NCBI GenBank assembly: GCA_030442035.1
Contig: JAUJEA010000008.1
Location: 62,001 to 126,000, forward strand
Source of the DNA: Splendidivirga corallicola
GTDB taxonomy: Bacteria; Bacteroidota; Bacteroidia; Cytophagales; Cyclobacteriaceae
Direction of reading: 5' to 3'
DNA: 64,000 nt
Shown here: piece after piece, positions 37,691 to 47,420 of the stretch
Numbering within the stretch: position 1 is the first letter of the stretch
How the letters are laid out: every line of letters begins with the position of its first letter
Made by a program: the position numbers and the translations under genes
Notes under the pieces: model-generated
Told to the model about the DNA's origin: nothing
Database searches by the model: none
What the model saw: only the letters and a program-made list of their open reading frames with translations

Positions 37691-40600
37691 TCAACCTCTA
37701 TCCAAGGTCATCAAACTCCCGATGCTAGGCAAAATAGTAGCTATCCCGGCGATAACAGCGATTAGAGAATCAAAATCATTGAAAAATTGAGGTTCTCCTA
37801 TAGCAATAAATAGTATTGATGCAAATACTAAAATATAAATAACAATTCTAATTGAACTCCAGGAACCTTTTTGAGCAATATCCCGCTCCATAAATAAAGC
37901 TTCATCTTTTTTGACGGAACTCAAAATAAAATTTCTAAAACTTTTATTCATAATCCTGGGGCCGTTGTCCCACTTAATCAAGCCCTTCAGAAGTAGGGAG
38001 TTAAGTATCTCGAAACTTTTGGTGTTAACAAAGTTGTCTTTAGCCAAATCGTATAGAACGTATTGCTCTCGTCGTGACAAGGTATTCCAAATACTAAAAT
38101 AATAAGAATGTGCCATATTCTGGAGCTTAATAATTATTGCTTCTCCATGATCTCCTTTGTTGGTTTTATTTAATTGTTCAATATATTTCAGAATCGGAAT
38201 CGTCAATTTTGGCAAATAATTTCCATAGGCAAGCTCTTTTTCATCAAATTTTATTTCAGTCTCTTTTCTGTTTTTCTCAAATTCTCTTTTATATTTCTGT
38301 ACTTTATCAGAAGAATCTTCCAAAGTATGGAATATTTCAACGAAACTTCCAAGGATATGTCTCCATAGCTCAAAATCACTTATGGCGGTTTGAGCATCAG
38401 GTAATGTCTCATACTCCACTAAGTCATGGTCTACACTAAATCTGGACAACATTGAGATATAAAAGTCATGAATTTGAGACGGATAAATCTCGGAAAGTAT
38501 AACAATACGTTTATTCTTTCTGATCAGGTATAAAATCAAATCAAGTTTCAAATGATTTATATCATGAGAGTTAATCTTATACTCAAAATTTTCAATTACA
38601 ACAATATCTGCAAAATCAATTTGGTTTTTATTATTTTCTAACCAACTATTTTTACCATTTCCAACAAACCTATCACTATCATAGCAGCTTACATGATACA
38701 TTTTCTGTGTTATCTTTTCACTGAGTTTGACGAGTCTGTCTGTTCTTCCCGAGAAGGGTAATCCAATAACAAAAAGATTATTTGGTTTCTCGTGAAGCAT
38801 TTGTTTAATATCTCTTTCTTCAATGAAGGATTGATTGGTCAAACGCTGCAGGCGTAAAGCAAAGATTTTTTGTATAAAAAATTCATTTAACCTGTAAACA
38901 ATGTATAGCAGTAAACAGAAAATGATTAAGAAAGGCACAAATGTCTCTAATTTAATATCTAGATCCCTCACCTTGGAGTGTAGCGTAATACTACTTTTTT
39001 CCATGCCAGGTATTCGTTTACCATAATTGAAATAAAAAGCTGGTGGATTGATCAACGCATAATTAAATACCAAATCATCTGTTTTGTCATACCAATACCA
39101 TGAATTGTCTGAGGAACTTGAAAAAGTCAGTGGGCTGTTTTCTACAATCAATCTGTCATAATTTGGTCTAGCATTATATAACGTAGTTCTCAAAGGCAGT
39201 GCATCTTCCTCATAATATCGTCGACATTCGGCAGAAGGTCTTTGGTAAAAATTAACACCTAGCTCAAGCATATAATTTCCCTGGTGCCATTTGTGAAACT
39301 TATACGCTGCATATTGGGAATCATTTAATGAGAAAAATTCCTTTTTTATATCTCGTAGTTTTTGGTTGAGATTATCCGCTATACTTAGTTGGTCGTATTT
39401 TCTCCATATTATATCTTCCTCTTCCTTAATAATAAAAAAATTCAGAAGTATCGGAAATACCATAGCACCTAGCAACCAGGTAAAAATAAACCACTTAAAA
39501 TAAGTTAAATAATTCCTCTCCCCATGGCGATCATCTAATTTTATTTTTTGAGTCAACAAAAAGTAGAGAAAAATAGAGACCTGATGCACAAGGAACCATC
39601 CCTTCTTAAAGTAAATTATCAATACAAAATCAAGAAATAGGAGCATCAGAAGGTGAGCATAATTGGTTTTATTTATTGATTTATCCTTTTTTTCATTAAA
39701 AACCCTATAGGTTATCATAAAAAGATAAATAGCAAGTAAAAAATTACTTAACAATTTATCGGTGGTATCAAAAAAGTAAAAAAAGATGGCTGAAATGATT
39801 ATGGCCCCGCAAAAGACAATAATCAATCGAATGTAACTAGGTGTATCAAGTTTCACAGGTTCTAGCCAGTTAAAAGAGAAAGGGCGGTAACTTAATCTGT
39901 TAATTTTTTTTCTATCAAACCAATTGGTCAACGCAACTACAAACCCTAAGGATAATAAAGAGATGATTAAAATCGTAATACAAATGCTAACTATTTCGGC
40001 AATGAACAACCTAAAGAAATTGAGATTATAAAAAGTCACAACATAAAGAGGTAGATCCTTAACTGGCTTTATACAAGCCCTGTGTCTTGCTCCCTGATAG
40101 GTAATTTTAGTCGCCATTTCCCGATTTCCATAAATAGCAGCTCGAAGATCCTCATTAAAATTTGTCTCTTCCAAAAAACTTTCTCGTAAATTCAAGTCGC
40201 TATTTGAATGAAACCAGGTTACTCCTTTTTCATCGATAATACAAAATCCGTATGCAGGAGGTAATATTACATCTATGACCGAAGCAAACTTAGAGGCTAT
40301 CAAAGCCACTTTCAAATTTTCTATTTTATTTTCGATATTCGACCCTTGAAGAAATTCCTCCCATTTTGATTTTATTGCCAATACTACTTCGTGATTACCA
40401 GAGGTCCATGAAGTAAGTGATTGTAATACGAATCGGGTACTATCAATTTTAAGGTTTTCATATCCATCAATATATTCTTCTGGAGTCTCACTATCTGAAG
40501 TTAACCTCCAGAAATTTTCCTTTATAACATTTTGGAAATAGTATCGCTCATCTAACTTTATGGGAGTATGAGGTTTTGAATGAGTAAATTGTATCCTTTG

Positions 40601-41827
40601 TCTCCCTTCTTCATCTACCCAAGAGACTGAATTAAATCTTGGATAGGACTCTAATTGTGATTCATTAGGTATTCTAACATTGCAGACAGGATACGGTTTT
40701 TCTTCACCTAAGAAAACAATCTTGTCCGATTCCGAAAATGAATTGTCTAATAATCTCTTTGATGAATCAAGCTGATTTAGCTGCGTTAATGCACTATTTA
40801 ATTCATTCCGGAATCTGTAATTTATTTCTTTGTTTAATTTGCCTAACTTATTTGAAACATCTACAAAATAAAATTGAGCATATTCATGCAGGCTAAGCAT
40901 TACCAATATAACTAACGGAGTACCTATAATTATGGATAAACCGGACAATATGACATCATGAATTTCGAAACGTTCTATTTCATTGATGAGTATCAGTTTC
41001 AATAATGGTAAGCATATAACCACTAGTAGTAGTAGTAGTACAGTATAGATAGTCACCCAAATATTTACTCTTGCTATCTCCTTTTCATAATCATTTGTCA
41101 ATACCATCCCAACAAGTAACCAATTGCTTTTTCCATATGGAGGTGACATAATATGGACAAATAATTTATATTCTTTTTCCGATACCTCTATTTCTTCTAT
41201 GTTGCCTGCTTTTAGTCCGGATTCACTTTTTGATACAAGATCTTTTAGGCTAGAAATTTCCAATCTGTTTTCGTGTGTTTGAAAGATTATATCATTATTA
41301 TGAATTATTACAAATTCATTAAATAGATCTTTTCGAAGAAGGGGGTCAAGAAATTCCCTGGTTTTTGCTCTTGCTAAAATTGAAACGGGAATAGAATCCA
41401 AAACAATACTTTCATCAAACAAATAATTTTTGAGGTCGGGGAAATATTCCTTAGGCTCTTTTTCAACAAATATTCTAAAAAGCCCATCATTAATACTCTT
41501 TAAGGTATCACTGATACCTGATATTTCAACCGAGGTTGTATCGGAGAAATCATTTTTCAATTTCTGCTCAACAAATCTTTTTATTTCTTGAAAATTTTGA
41601 TACTTCACATTTATGTTTTCTCCAATGTTAGCTAGCGCAGTGAAATGTTGAGCGATATATCTTTTTTCCTTACCTTTTACATAAAAGAAGTAGTATGCCG
41701 CAAACGCTAGTACAATAAAGAAAAAAGTATAAATGAATATTTTTGACCTTCTGGAAATTTTTTGTCCTGTTTTGGAAAAATCAATAATACTATTGAACGC
41801 CGCTTTCTTCTTTTGATTAGGAGTCAT
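37691..41827 (-). CDS. Giant membrane protein: Cache-like sensors, degenerate P-loop NTPase, winged helix, C-terminal helices
   Basis: 1378 residues, function unrecognised. Order seen: TM (30-50); first outer domain (51-255, ending SNWLLVGMVLTNDYE, Cache-like); two TMs (256-280, 291-313); second outer domain (314-605) whose end (YGFCIIDEKGVTWFHSNSD, YQGARHRACIKP, LPLYVVTFYN) is a clear Cache signature; about six TMs (606-800); third outer region (800-960); TM (961-980). The cytoplasmic part has GLPFSGRTD (1022-1030), a P-loop with Arg for Lys, IVVIENFE (1075-1082, Walker B-like), IVILSEI, a winged helix (1245-1300, SRREQYVLYDLAKDNF), and two last TMs. It may be a STAND- or AAA-like signalling protein. 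Confidence 0.75.
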   Translation of the reverse strand: MTPNQKKKAAFNSIIDFSKTGQKISRRSKIFIYTFFFIVLAFAAYYFFYVKGKEKRYIAQHFTALANIGENINVKYQNFQEIKRFVEQKLKNDFSDTTSVEISGISDTLKSINDGLFRIFVEKEPKEYFPDLKNYLFDESIVLDSIPVSILARAKTREFLDPLLRKDLFNEFVIIHNNDIIFQTHENRLEISSLKDLVSKSESGLKAGNIEEIEVSEKEYKLFVHIMSPPYGKSNWLLVGMVLTNDYEKEIARVNIWVTIYTVLLLLLVVICLPLLKLILINEIERFEIHDVILSGLSIIIGTPLVILVMLSLHEYAQFYFVDVSNKLGKLNKEINYRFRNELNSALTQLNQLDSSKRLLDNSFSESDKIVFLGEEKPYPVCNVRIPNESQLESYPRFNSVSWVDEEGRQRIQFTHSKPHTPIKLDERYYFQNVIKENFWRLTSDSETPEEYIDGYENLKIDSTRFVLQSLTSWTSGNHEVVLAIKSKWEEFLQGSNIENKIENLKVALIASKFASVIDVILPPAYGFCIIDEKGVTWFHSNSDLNLRESFLEETNFNEDLRAAIYGNREMATKITYQGARHRACIKPVKDLPLYVVTFYNLNFFRLFIAEIVSICITILIISLLSLGFVVALTNWFDRKKINRLSYRPFSFNWLEPVKLDTPSYIRLIIVFCGAIIISAIFFYFFDTTDKLLSNFLLAIYLFMITYRVFNEKKDKSINKTNYAHLLMLLFLDFVLIIYFKKGWFLVHQVSIFLYFLLTQKIKLDDRHGERNYLTYFKWFIFTWLLGAMVFPILLNFFIIKEEEDIIWRKYDQLSIADNLNQKLRDIKKEFFSLNDSQYAAYKFHKWHQGNYMLELGVNFYQRPSAECRRYYEEDALPLRTTLYNARPNYDRLIVENSPLTFSSSSDNSWYWYDKTDDLVFNYALINPPAFYFNYGKRIPGMEKSSITLHSKVRDLDIKLETFVPFLIIFCLLLYIVYRLNEFFIQKIFALRLQRLTNQSFIEERDIKQMLHEKPNNLFVIGLPFSGRTDRLVKLSEKITQKMYHVSCYDSDRFVGNGKNSWLENNKNQIDFADIVVIENFEYKINSHDINHLKLDLILYLIRKNKRIVILSEIYPSQIHDFYISMLSRFSVDHDLVEYETLPDAQTAISDFELWRHILGSFVEIFHTLEDSSDKVQKYKREFEKNRKETEIKFDEKELAYGNYLPKLTIPILKYIEQLNKTNKGDHGEAIIIKLQNMAHSYYFSIWNTLSRREQYVLYDLAKDNFVNTKSFEILNSLLLKGLIKWDNGPRIMNKSFRNFILSSVKKDEALFMERDIAQKGSWSSIRIVIYILVFASILFIAIGEPQFFNDFDSLIAVIAGIATILPSIGSLMTLDRG

Positions 41828-42035
41828 GATAAATTTTTTATCTTTGATCAGGGCTTTTTGTTATAGCTAAAATCACATTGTTTAAGAAAGCTCCAAAAAA
41901 CAATTTTAAAAATTTAGCAAGAAGGCGCTATTTGCGCAATACCGAAGGTTGGGCATTTTACTGTAGGAAGGAATGATGTCTATAACACATGAACAAGTGA
42001 GATTGAAGGAATGTATCAATAAAACTAGTTAAAAG

Positions 42036-44318
42036 TTACTTTCCAGTTACAAAAGTATAGGTGTATTTCACCAAGACGGTTCTGCTATCGGTGGTAGGGA
42101 GTGTTGGTAGCTCTCTGAATCTATCACTGTTCAAAGATTGATTGAAAACAATATAAAAATCATTGCCCTCCCGTGGATTGTATCTTAGCCTTAGATTACC
42201 AAGAGATACATTGTCAGCGCTGTTATGCTGCAGAAACATAGCCAGAGAAAGTTTTGTGTTAAACATCAAAGTAGATCGTAAACGGGCTATATGGGCCAAG
42301 AAGATATCACTGCGATCGGGAAAATCGACACGATTGTAAAAATAATTAGCACCAATCTCCAGTGACGACGACACTTTCCAACTTGGAGAAATTCCTATTA
42401 ACAGTTGTTTTCCATCGAAAAAAGTACCCGCTGTAAGTGTACTTTCAACTGAAAATGATTTGCTGTAAGGGGTATTATACGTTCCTTCAAATTCAACAAA
42501 ATCATAATGACCTACAGGTACCACTACATCATCGGAAAGCTCAAAATCTTCGGTTAGAAATTCCACTCTCCTGGTTAAATTGATATTACCAAACGACCCG
42601 GATTTGGAACTGAACTCCCATCCAATGCCCAGTCTCGATGATTCTGTTTTCAATGTCTCGTTTTTAATAAATGCAGAAGCCCTGAAGAATACTTGATGAT
42701 TGAATAACTTGGAATGCTCTCCGGGAATCCAACCCCACCACAACTTATCGCCATATCGGGTATAGTCCTCTCTTAATTCAAATCCCATTTCCGGATCAAA
42801 GTCTGCACCAACCCTGGAAAAACTGAAATCATATCCGAAACCCTTGATATTTCGGCGTTCCCAATTTAGCCTGAGTTTGGCATTGCTAAAGGAAAATGGT
42901 GAAGGCGTAACATCGTTGTAATAGGTTTGAGCAAAATTGAATTCAAAATAATCATTCTGTGAAACCCGGAAAACGCCATCTAAACCAATGCCCGTATTAA
43001 AATTTCCGTCTGCATCAATTTGGTTGGTGATCATTCCTCCAACATAGGAAAACTCATTGATCGCCTGCTTGCGAAGTCTGAGAACCCCATAGTTCGTTGA
43101 GGCCTTGTCTTCAATCTTAGCCGTTTGCATATCGAGAAAACCTATGTCCCATTTACCAGCCCTGCCTACAATTCTTGCTCCACCATATATCCTTACTGGT
43201 CCTTCATCGTATATTCCTATCCTTCTGCTATAAAACAATCTATTTGGTCCACCCAACCTGAAATCAAACACCCCTGATCTTTCTTGAAAGAACAACCTTT
43301 TTTCAGGAAAGAATAAGGAGAAACGTGTCAGATTAACCTGCTGATCATCTACTTCCACTTGAGCAAAATCCGGATTCAGGCTTAGATCAACAGTGAAATT
43401 ACTCGAAAGGCTGTATTTGAGGTCTAATCCAGCTTCCAGTTTGAAGTCATCATCACGATGATAGGCTGACTCTTGTTCATTCAAATCAAAATCCTGTTGA
43501 ATGCCACCTAAAACATATGGAGCAATGTAAGTTGGTTTTTTACTATAAACACCCTGAAAAACCACATCTTTTGCCTGGGAAGGCTTCCAAAGACTCCAGT
43601 TTCCCAAGTCATTCCTAACGGATGGAAATGTAATGACCTCTAATTTGCTGGCCATATAGCGCCAACAAGTAATACCCATTTTTACTTCGCCGTTGTTGTC
43701 TTGAAATCTGAGACTGGTAAAAGGTATCCTCATCTCGGCAAACCAACCTTCCTCCGTGGTAGTGGTTTCAACATCCCAAAAGGTATTCCAACTTAAATTA
43801 ATTGGAAAATCTCCCTGTGCATCATTGAATACGGATGCATCAAAACGCAAACCTGCAGGCGTTGTAAAAAAACTCAGTCCACTCTCATTATCATTGAAAG
43901 AATCTATGATCAAGCCAAAATAATCGGTACTACCTTCCAGTGCATCTCTTTTTTTTGAAGTGGATTGTAAATGCCTGATATCCGCATAGTAAAGTCTTCC
44001 TGCCAGGTAAACATACTGATCATCATATGCCAGGAATATTTCCGTCTTCTCGGAGATCTCACCTTCAAATACCGGTTGGTGCATGGTTAATGGTAAACTT
44101 TCAAATCCATTCCATTCATGCTCCTCTACCATACCATCAAATTGTATCGGTTTCTCAAGCCTTTTTGCCAGGAATTGCTCTTGTGCCCCGGCCATATGGA
44201 CTCCAAGAAAAATCAGTATTAATACAAATACATACTGAGGTTTATGGGTAAAAAAGAAAAGTGCTAATGGATTTCTCATAGGTTTAAAGAATTTCACCCT
44301 AGAAAGTATGGCATCCAT
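42036..44318 (-). CDS. CBM9/DUF5916 outer-membrane protein
   Basis: 760 residues. Signal peptide (ending HMAGAQ), a CBM9-like domain (about 45-230: IQFDGMVEEHEWNGFESL, then GLIIDSFNDN and the FDASVFNDAQGD / EEGWFAEMRIPF strands), and the DUF5916 barrel (about 235-760) with SPDWKV-like LNPDFAQVEVDDQQVNL, FFPEKRLFFQERSGVF and aromatic-rich strands. This is the standard Bacteroidota architecture; the function is unknown, perhaps glycan-related surface transport. Two ATGs (44318 and 44279) are possible; either yields the signal peptide. Confidence 0.87.
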   Translation of the reverse strand: MDAILSRVKFFKPMRNPLALFFFTHKPQYVFVLILIFLGVHMAGAQEQFLAKRLEKPIQFDGMVEEHEWNGFESLPLTMHQPVFEGEISEKTEIFLAYDDQYVYLAGRLYYADIRHLQSTSKKRDALEGSTDYFGLIIDSFNDNESGLSFFTTPAGLRFDASVFNDAQGDFPINLSWNTFWDVETTTTEEGWFAEMRIPFTSLRFQDNNGEVKMGITCWRYMASKLEVITFPSVRNDLGNWSLWKPSQAKDVVFQGVYSKKPTYIAPYVLGGIQQDFDLNEQESAYHRDDDFKLEAGLDLKYSLSSNFTVDLSLNPDFAQVEVDDQQVNLTRFSLFFPEKRLFFQERSGVFDFRLGGPNRLFYSRRIGIYDEGPVRIYGGARIVGRAGKWDIGFLDMQTAKIEDKASTNYGVLRLRKQAINEFSYVGGMITNQIDADGNFNTGIGLDGVFRVSQNDYFEFNFAQTYYNDVTPSPFSFSNAKLRLNWERRNIKGFGYDFSFSRVGADFDPEMGFELREDYTRYGDKLWWGWIPGEHSKLFNHQVFFRASAFIKNETLKTESSRLGIGWEFSSKSGSFGNINLTRRVEFLTEDFELSDDVVVPVGHYDFVEFEGTYNTPYSKSFSVESTLTAGTFFDGKQLLIGISPSWKVSSSLEIGANYFYNRVDFPDRSDIFLAHIARLRSTLMFNTKLSLAMFLQHNSADNVSLGNLRLRYNPREGNDFYIVFNQSLNSDRFRELPTLPTTDSRTVLVKYTYTFVTGK

Positions 44319-44365
44319 TTAAATTGATCATGCTTCACGCATCAAATGGATTGTAAATATTCATT

Positions 44366-45238
44366 TTAAGTGAAAAGCGATCCCAGCTTACGATCCCAAT
44401 AACTTTGAAATTGTTGAATTTGCTGATCAGTTGCATCATATTGCGAGATCCAAACGTCAGCCTCAGGTTTTTCGGCGAAGTTCTCAATTTTTACACGTAA
44501 AAGTGCATTACCTAAATTTTCAATGGTTCCAAGAAAATCCATCGGTGCATTCAGGTATAAAACCGTACCACGATAAATTTCACCATCATCAAGAACGAAA
44601 TTATACTGGTCGCCTTTCTTAAGATACTCAAGTTGATCAAGTGCATTAAAGCACTTCTCACCCATGAATCTGCTCCATATTTGATCCACAGTCAGATCGG
44701 GCTTAATGATTGACCAGGAAACCATTCTCTTTTTACCAAGATGATGCTTTAAGTAGTGCTGCAAGCTTGTCAATTCCTGATCCCAGCCTCTTCTGACACC
44801 ATCGTACATATCATCCCAATTGGCATCCGCCCCAAAACCTGAATGAACCAACCTCAAAATCGTTTTCCCTTTGGAACTTTCAAGTGAATAATCTATGGCC
44901 AGCTGTTGCGTATTATTATTAATCAAATCTTCGCTGGTTCCACCCTCGGCATTGACATTTATATAATCATCACTAAGCTGATAACCCAACTTAAGGTGTT
45001 TTTCTTCATCCCATGATTCTATGTGTACTTCCCAGGCATAAAGATCACCCCAAATCAGTTTGATGGACCCATTTTCGCCGGGTACTACTTCTGCATCCAG
45101 CGGAAACCACTTTTTAAGTTCTTCGGCTTCTGTCAATGCTTTCCACACCTGAGATATCGGCGCATCTATTTCCAGGGTTTTCTTAATATCCCTGGTTTTG
45201 CTTTCTGATTTGTCGCTTTGATCCTGTTTTGATTTCAT
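44366..45238 (-). CDS. SRPBCC (AHSA1-like) domain protein
   Basis: 290 residues. The N-terminal half (about 15-150) is an AHSA1/START-type domain (LEIDAPISQVWKALTEAEELKKWFPLDAEV), and the second half (about 155-290, MVSWSIIKPDLTVDQIWSRFMGE) looks like a further, less conserved SRPBCC-like region. These proteins bind hydrophobic ligands. It follows an ArsR-family regulator by 15 bases; such HTH/SRPBCC pairs are common and suggest the regulator and binding protein share a signal. Confidence 0.85.
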   Translation of the reverse strand: MKSKQDQSDKSESKTRDIKKTLEIDAPISQVWKALTEAEELKKWFPLDAEVVPGENGSIKLIWGDLYAWEVHIESWDEEKHLKLGYQLSDDYINVNAEGGTSEDLINNNTQQLAIDYSLESSKGKTILRLVHSGFGADANWDDMYDGVRRGWDQELTSLQHYLKHHLGKKRMVSWSIIKPDLTVDQIWSRFMGEKCFNALDQLEYLKKGDQYNFVLDDGEIYRGTVLYLNAPMDFLGTIENLGNALLRVKIENFAEKPEADVWISQYDATDQQIQQFQSYWDRKLGSLFT

Positions 45239-45253
45239 GATTGGTTAGATTAA

Positions 45254-45865
45254 TCAGGTTGAAGTTTTACGTTTATCTTTTTTTGGAGCAGGGTAAGAGC
45301 CCAAATAAAATTTATAGGAACGCCCCTTACCTTCACATTGATATTTTGCAGCCAAATTTGCTACGGCTTGTGACAATTCTTCAGTAAAACCATGCAAATC
45401 TTTTGGAGACTCGAAGCAAATCTCAGTTTGCAAAGTAAAGGTTGAAAGTTTCTTTTTAGCCTTCTGAGCAGCATTTTGCATCTTGGCCACCTCTTGAATA
45501 GATTGTGATGCCACAGCAATAAGATAGGTTGACGAGAATTTGTCCTGAATATCTGCCGGATCAGTTGGCATATTGCCAAAGGCATCAAAGTTGATGAGAT
45601 ACGTTTTAGCGGTAGCTCTTACAATTCGTTCCACGCAATTACCTCTTTTCTTGGATTCCACGAATTCCACAAAACCTTTCTTTTCGAGTTCCCTTAAATG
45701 ATAATTCAATTTCTGTCGGGGAACATCCATTACCCTGGACAAACCAGAGGCCGAGTTGGGTTCTTTCAAATGACTCAAAATCTTAATCCGCATAGGATTT
45801 AGTAAAGCAGAGGCCGAAGAGCCATCTTGAACAACATTAAGTGCTGATGTAGAAGTATTTTGCAT
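45254..45865 (-). CDS. ArsR-type winged-helix transcriptional regulator
   Basis: 203 residues. N-terminal winged helix (about 15-95): LLNPMRIKILSHLKEPNSASGL, recognition helix VPRQKLNYHLRELEKKGFV, then a wing with Lys/Arg. The rest is a helical domain of unknown role; no obvious cysteine metal site, so small-molecule sensing or dimerisation is more likely than metal sensing. Its promoter overlaps a perfect 18-bp inverted repeat, suggesting self-regulation. The -7 box lies only 5 bases before the ATG, so its mRNA may be leaderless. Confidence 0.85.
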   Translation of the reverse strand: MQNTSTSALNVVQDGSSASALLNPMRIKILSHLKEPNSASGLSRVMDVPRQKLNYHLRELEKKGFVEFVESKKRGNCVERIVRATAKTYLINFDAFGNMPTDPADIQDKFSSTYLIAVASQSIQEVAKMQNAAQKAKKKLSTFTLQTEICFESPKDLHGFTEELSQAVANLAAKYQCEGKGRSYKFYLGSYPAPKKDKRKTST

Positions 45866-45869
45866 ATTT

Positions 45870-45900
45870 CAAATATATAACCGAAAAATTAATTTGTCAA
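45870..45900 (-). promoter_or_regulatory. Bacteroidota-type promoter of the ArsR/SRPBCC operon
   Basis: On the minus strand TTG (45900-45898), 20 bases, TATATTTG (45877-45870), a full match to TTG/TAnnTTTG. The start codon at 45865 is immediately after, implying a leaderless or nearly leaderless transcript. Confidence 0.65.
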
Positions 45901-45937
45901 GAAAAAAATTATTTTCAGTTAATTTTTTTCTTGACAA
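45894..45937. promoter_or_regulatory. Perfect 18-bp inverted repeat overlapping the promoter: probable ArsR operator
   Basis: TTGTCAAGAAAAAAATTA (45894-45911) and its exact reverse complement (45920-45937) are separated by 8 bases. The arm nearest the gene contains the -33 TTG, so a bound repressor would block RNA polymerase. Confidence 0.6.
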
Positions 45938-46403
45938 CCTCTAAACTTGGTCATAATCAGATCCGGAAGGTTAACTAAAAGGGAATTATTTATTACATTT
46001 TTAGTCCATGGCATCATGAGGATGATTCATCTGACTCTTGTGGCGCCTTACCTTAGCGGCATATGAAAAAATTCCAATTACTTTATAGAATCTGGGGGCC
46101 TTGTCTATTACCTGGTCGGTCCTAAAAAAGTATCATTTAATATTTTTAGAAAGGTTCATTGCCTTGTTTGGGCAAGATTTTAGATAAAGATTAAAGATAA
46201 ATTGCTGTGGCTTTTTTCTTTTTTTCAGAGAAATAAAACAACCAAATTTGCAAACTTTTAATTGAATGGATCAAGAAGTTTGCAAAGTTTGTGTGATAGG
46301 ATGAAGTAAAAAGATAATGATATTAAATTTTACGAAAGCAAGGTTTAATTGCCGGGCTTAAACCTATATGTTATTAATCTTTATACTAAATTCTTGCTAC
46401 TTA
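45938..46403. other. 466-base intergenic region, no gene recognised
   Basis: AT-rich stretch between the ArsR operator and the sulfotransferase gene 3' end. TTGACA-N17-TAATCA at 45931 resembles a sigma-70 promoter pointing right, but no plus-strand gene follows. Nothing else seen. Confidence 0.4.
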
Positions 46404-47264
46404 TTACTGTAGCAAGGGCTTTTGATAGTTAAGGATTTTGTAATCTTCCTTATATATCTCAGTCACTTTTTTAATAGTATCGCTTCCGAATACTATCTCA
46501 TTATCAGAATCATGATAACTATTCAAATGAGGAAGGGTTAGCCCGTAATCATTCAAGAATTTCACTAAATCATCTTTATCACGTTCTATTCTAAATACCT
46601 TAACGCCGGGTAATCTTTCTAAAAATTTGTATTGGGGTCTGAAATGAATATCCTTGAGTGTATCCGGAATTCTGGAAACAACATCGACGAAATTTTCAAA
46701 TGACATGTTTGGCTTGAAAACCTTAAAAATGTAATCATTGAAATAGTAAAAATCATTTGAAACTTGTCCTTGATCCCTGAAGCAAGAAATCAGTCTTTTT
46801 AAGGGATCCCGAACAACCGTAAAACAGGTGTAACCTGGCTCAAGATATGGTTTAATAAACTTTAACCCCAGTTGATTGATCTGATTTGTATCCAATAATG
46901 AAATTGGTTCATCCGGATATTGTCCTTGTAACAAGGCACTTTGAATAGAAGTACAAGCGCATTTTGAAATGCGGACATAGGCCAACTTTCTTTCAGGCCA
47001 ATGATAAATAAAAGTTGGCCAACGATATTGGTGTTTATAATAACTCGCAAATGCAATGGAAGGTCCTATGATAGGTAAATGTAGAAGTTTTTTGCCCCAT
47101 CTTCTCTTTGTTTTTTCCGGATCAACAGCCAGATTATTCAAAGGGTTTTCTCTCCATTGCTCAAGTTTTACTTTTTCATAGTCATAAGGCTTGATCTTAA
47201 ATGACCCGTTTCTTAAAATAAGTTTTATCAGAGAAGTAAGTTCTGAAGCTGAGATCCGTGGCAT
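46404..47264 (-). CDS. Sulfotransferase family 2-like protein
   Basis: 286 residues. PAPS-binding motifs are visible: a 5'-phosphosulfate loop YVRISKCACTSIQSAL (about 96-111; the usual Lys-x-Gly/Cys-x-Thr/Ser-Ser pattern) and a 3'-phosphate motif FTVVRDPLKRLISCF (about 148-162). It likely transfers sulfate from PAPS to a carbohydrate or other hydroxyl acceptor. Cytoplasmic, no signal peptide. Stands alone on the minus strand; no capsule genes lie alongside. Confidence 0.8.
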   Translation of the reverse strand: MPRISASELTSLIKLILRNGSFKIKPYDYEKVKLEQWRENPLNNLAVDPEKTKRRWGKKLLHLPIIGPSIAFASYYKHQYRWPTFIYHWPERKLAYVRISKCACTSIQSALLQGQYPDEPISLLDTNQINQLGLKFIKPYLEPGYTCFTVVRDPLKRLISCFRDQGQVSNDFYYFNDYIFKVFKPNMSFENFVDVVSRIPDTLKDIHFRPQYKFLERLPGVKVFRIERDKDDLVKFLNDYGLTLPHLNSYHDSDNEIVFGSDTIKKVTEIYKEDYKILNYQKPLLQ

Positions 47265-47420
47265 GCTACCTTCATTATTGCAAACATAGATAAGCTAATT
47301 TTTGTCAGAAACCAAGAGCCAACTATTATAGATTTTATCCAGCTTTACCAATAAGTTACTTAACCAAACCAAGCTTTTCTGAAGGAACCGGACGAGTATG
47401 TAAACAATGACTAACATCAC

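Noticed and set aside
45931..45965. TTGACA-N17-TAATCA resembling a sigma-70 promoter on the plus strand
   Set aside because: Bacteroidota use a different promoter consensus, no plus-strand gene follows, and TTGACA is part of the palindrome explained as the ArsR operator.
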